This document shows positions 63,735 to 64,000 of a stretch of 64,000 nt of DNA, one piece after another. This stretch comes from Charina bottae. Its lineage: Eukaryota; Chordata; Lepidosauria; Squamata; Charinaidae. The stretch spans positions 1 through 64,000 of the forward strand of contig JALMGJ010000016.1 in NCBI GenBank assembly GCA_023362775.1, read 5' to 3'. Position numbers and translations under genes: made by a program. Numbering within the stretch: the first letter of the stretch is position 1; each line of letters begins with the position of its first letter. Under the pieces are notes generated by a model. That model ran no database searches. It was not told the origin of the DNA and worked only from the letters and a program-made list of their open reading frames with translations.

Positions 63735-64000
63735 GTATGTGTCTTCCACAACCTCGGGTCCTCTACCAGAGGCCTGGGAGTCTGAAGGTTCTGCGCAGTA
63801 TCTTAGCTGTTCCTAGAACTTCCTTCGCTCATCCTTCCTTATGGTCCAGCTCTCGCAGCCATAGGTTACTATGGGGAATACCATTGCTTTAACTATGCAG
63901 TCCTTTCTTGTCAGTGTGATGTCTCTGCTCTTAACTATTTTACTGAGATTTGTCATTGCTCTCCTCCCAAGAAGTAAACGTCTTCTGATTTCCTCATCTT
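63735..64000 (-). pseudogene. RTE-clade LINE fragment running off the edge
   Basis: On the minus strand, 63822-63988 reads IRRRLLLGRRAMTNLSKIV, then SRDITL and CIVKAMVFPIVTYGCESWTIRK, then a stop. This is homologous to residues after the RT core of the BovB copies but about one third different, so it is a distinct RTE subfamily. Left of 63822 the BovB match ends and another sequence (ctcgggtcctctaccagaggcctgg) follows, which may be that subfamily's own 3' part or a joint. The 5' side continues beyond the window. Confidence 0.75.

Overview
This window is almost certainly a piece of a squamate reptile (lizard or snake) nuclear genome. It holds no host gene that I can recognise. The reasons for placing it in squamates are: two BovB/RTE LINEs plus a third RTE fragment; four tRNA-derived SINEs with a BovB-like tail (Sauria-SINE type); MIR/CORE-like tRNA SINEs; L2/L3-CR1-clade and L1 LINEs; Penelope-like fragments; and long GATA arrays. 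Most of the unique sequence is AT-rich, with no conserved exons, splice-bounded reading frames or RNA genes in view, so it reads as an intergenic desert or a large intron. All long reading frames belong to mobile elements or are artefacts of GC-rich or simple repeats.

Layout. 1-4.4 kb: unique DNA with one SINE. 4.4-8.3 kb: an L1 whose body lies inverted against its own 3' tail, interrupted by a BovB with an 8-bp target duplication. 8.3-19 kb: unique DNA, microsatellites, old L2-like scraps, an unusual GC-rich block (about 12.96-14.2 kb), a possible solo LTR and a deleted SINE. 19.3-28.6 kb: the most complex part. A Ty1/copia element (LTR, then integrase-RT-RNase H in one 939-codon frame, minus strand) is split by a 2.27-kb L1-like element that lacks ORF2 (17-bp target duplication). 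Next to it an L2-like fragment is split by a GC-rich hAT-type element (8-bp target duplication), which itself contains a second hAT-type element (8-bp target duplication) made of five alternating forward/inverted copies of a roughly 310-bp unit. 28.7-32.5 kb: a SINE, then a 2.5-kb L2-like LINE bracketed by a 55-bp near-perfect inverted repeat with TTAA ends. 33-42 kb: two Penelope-like remnants with hammerhead-ribozyme-like cores, two more members of the inner hAT family, a SINE, a tRNA-headed chimera joined to a LINE-like reading frame, and an L2-like insertion with twin-priming structure. 42-64 kb: mostly unique AT-rich DNA with MIR-like SINEs, two copies of a palindromic DNA transposon, an L1 3' end, a second BovB, a Sauria-type SINE and an RTE fragment running off the right edge.

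The elements do not form a pathway. What links them is the order of insertion: target duplications and interruptions let several nested events be dated relative to one another. The best candidates for something undescribed are the palindromic-array hAT family with its CCAAT/GC-box repeats, the ORF2-less L1-like element, the TTAA-ended 55-bp inverted repeat, the tRNA-headed chimera at 39.7 kb and the GC-rich block at 13-14 kb. All calls come from reading the sequence; no database search was possible.
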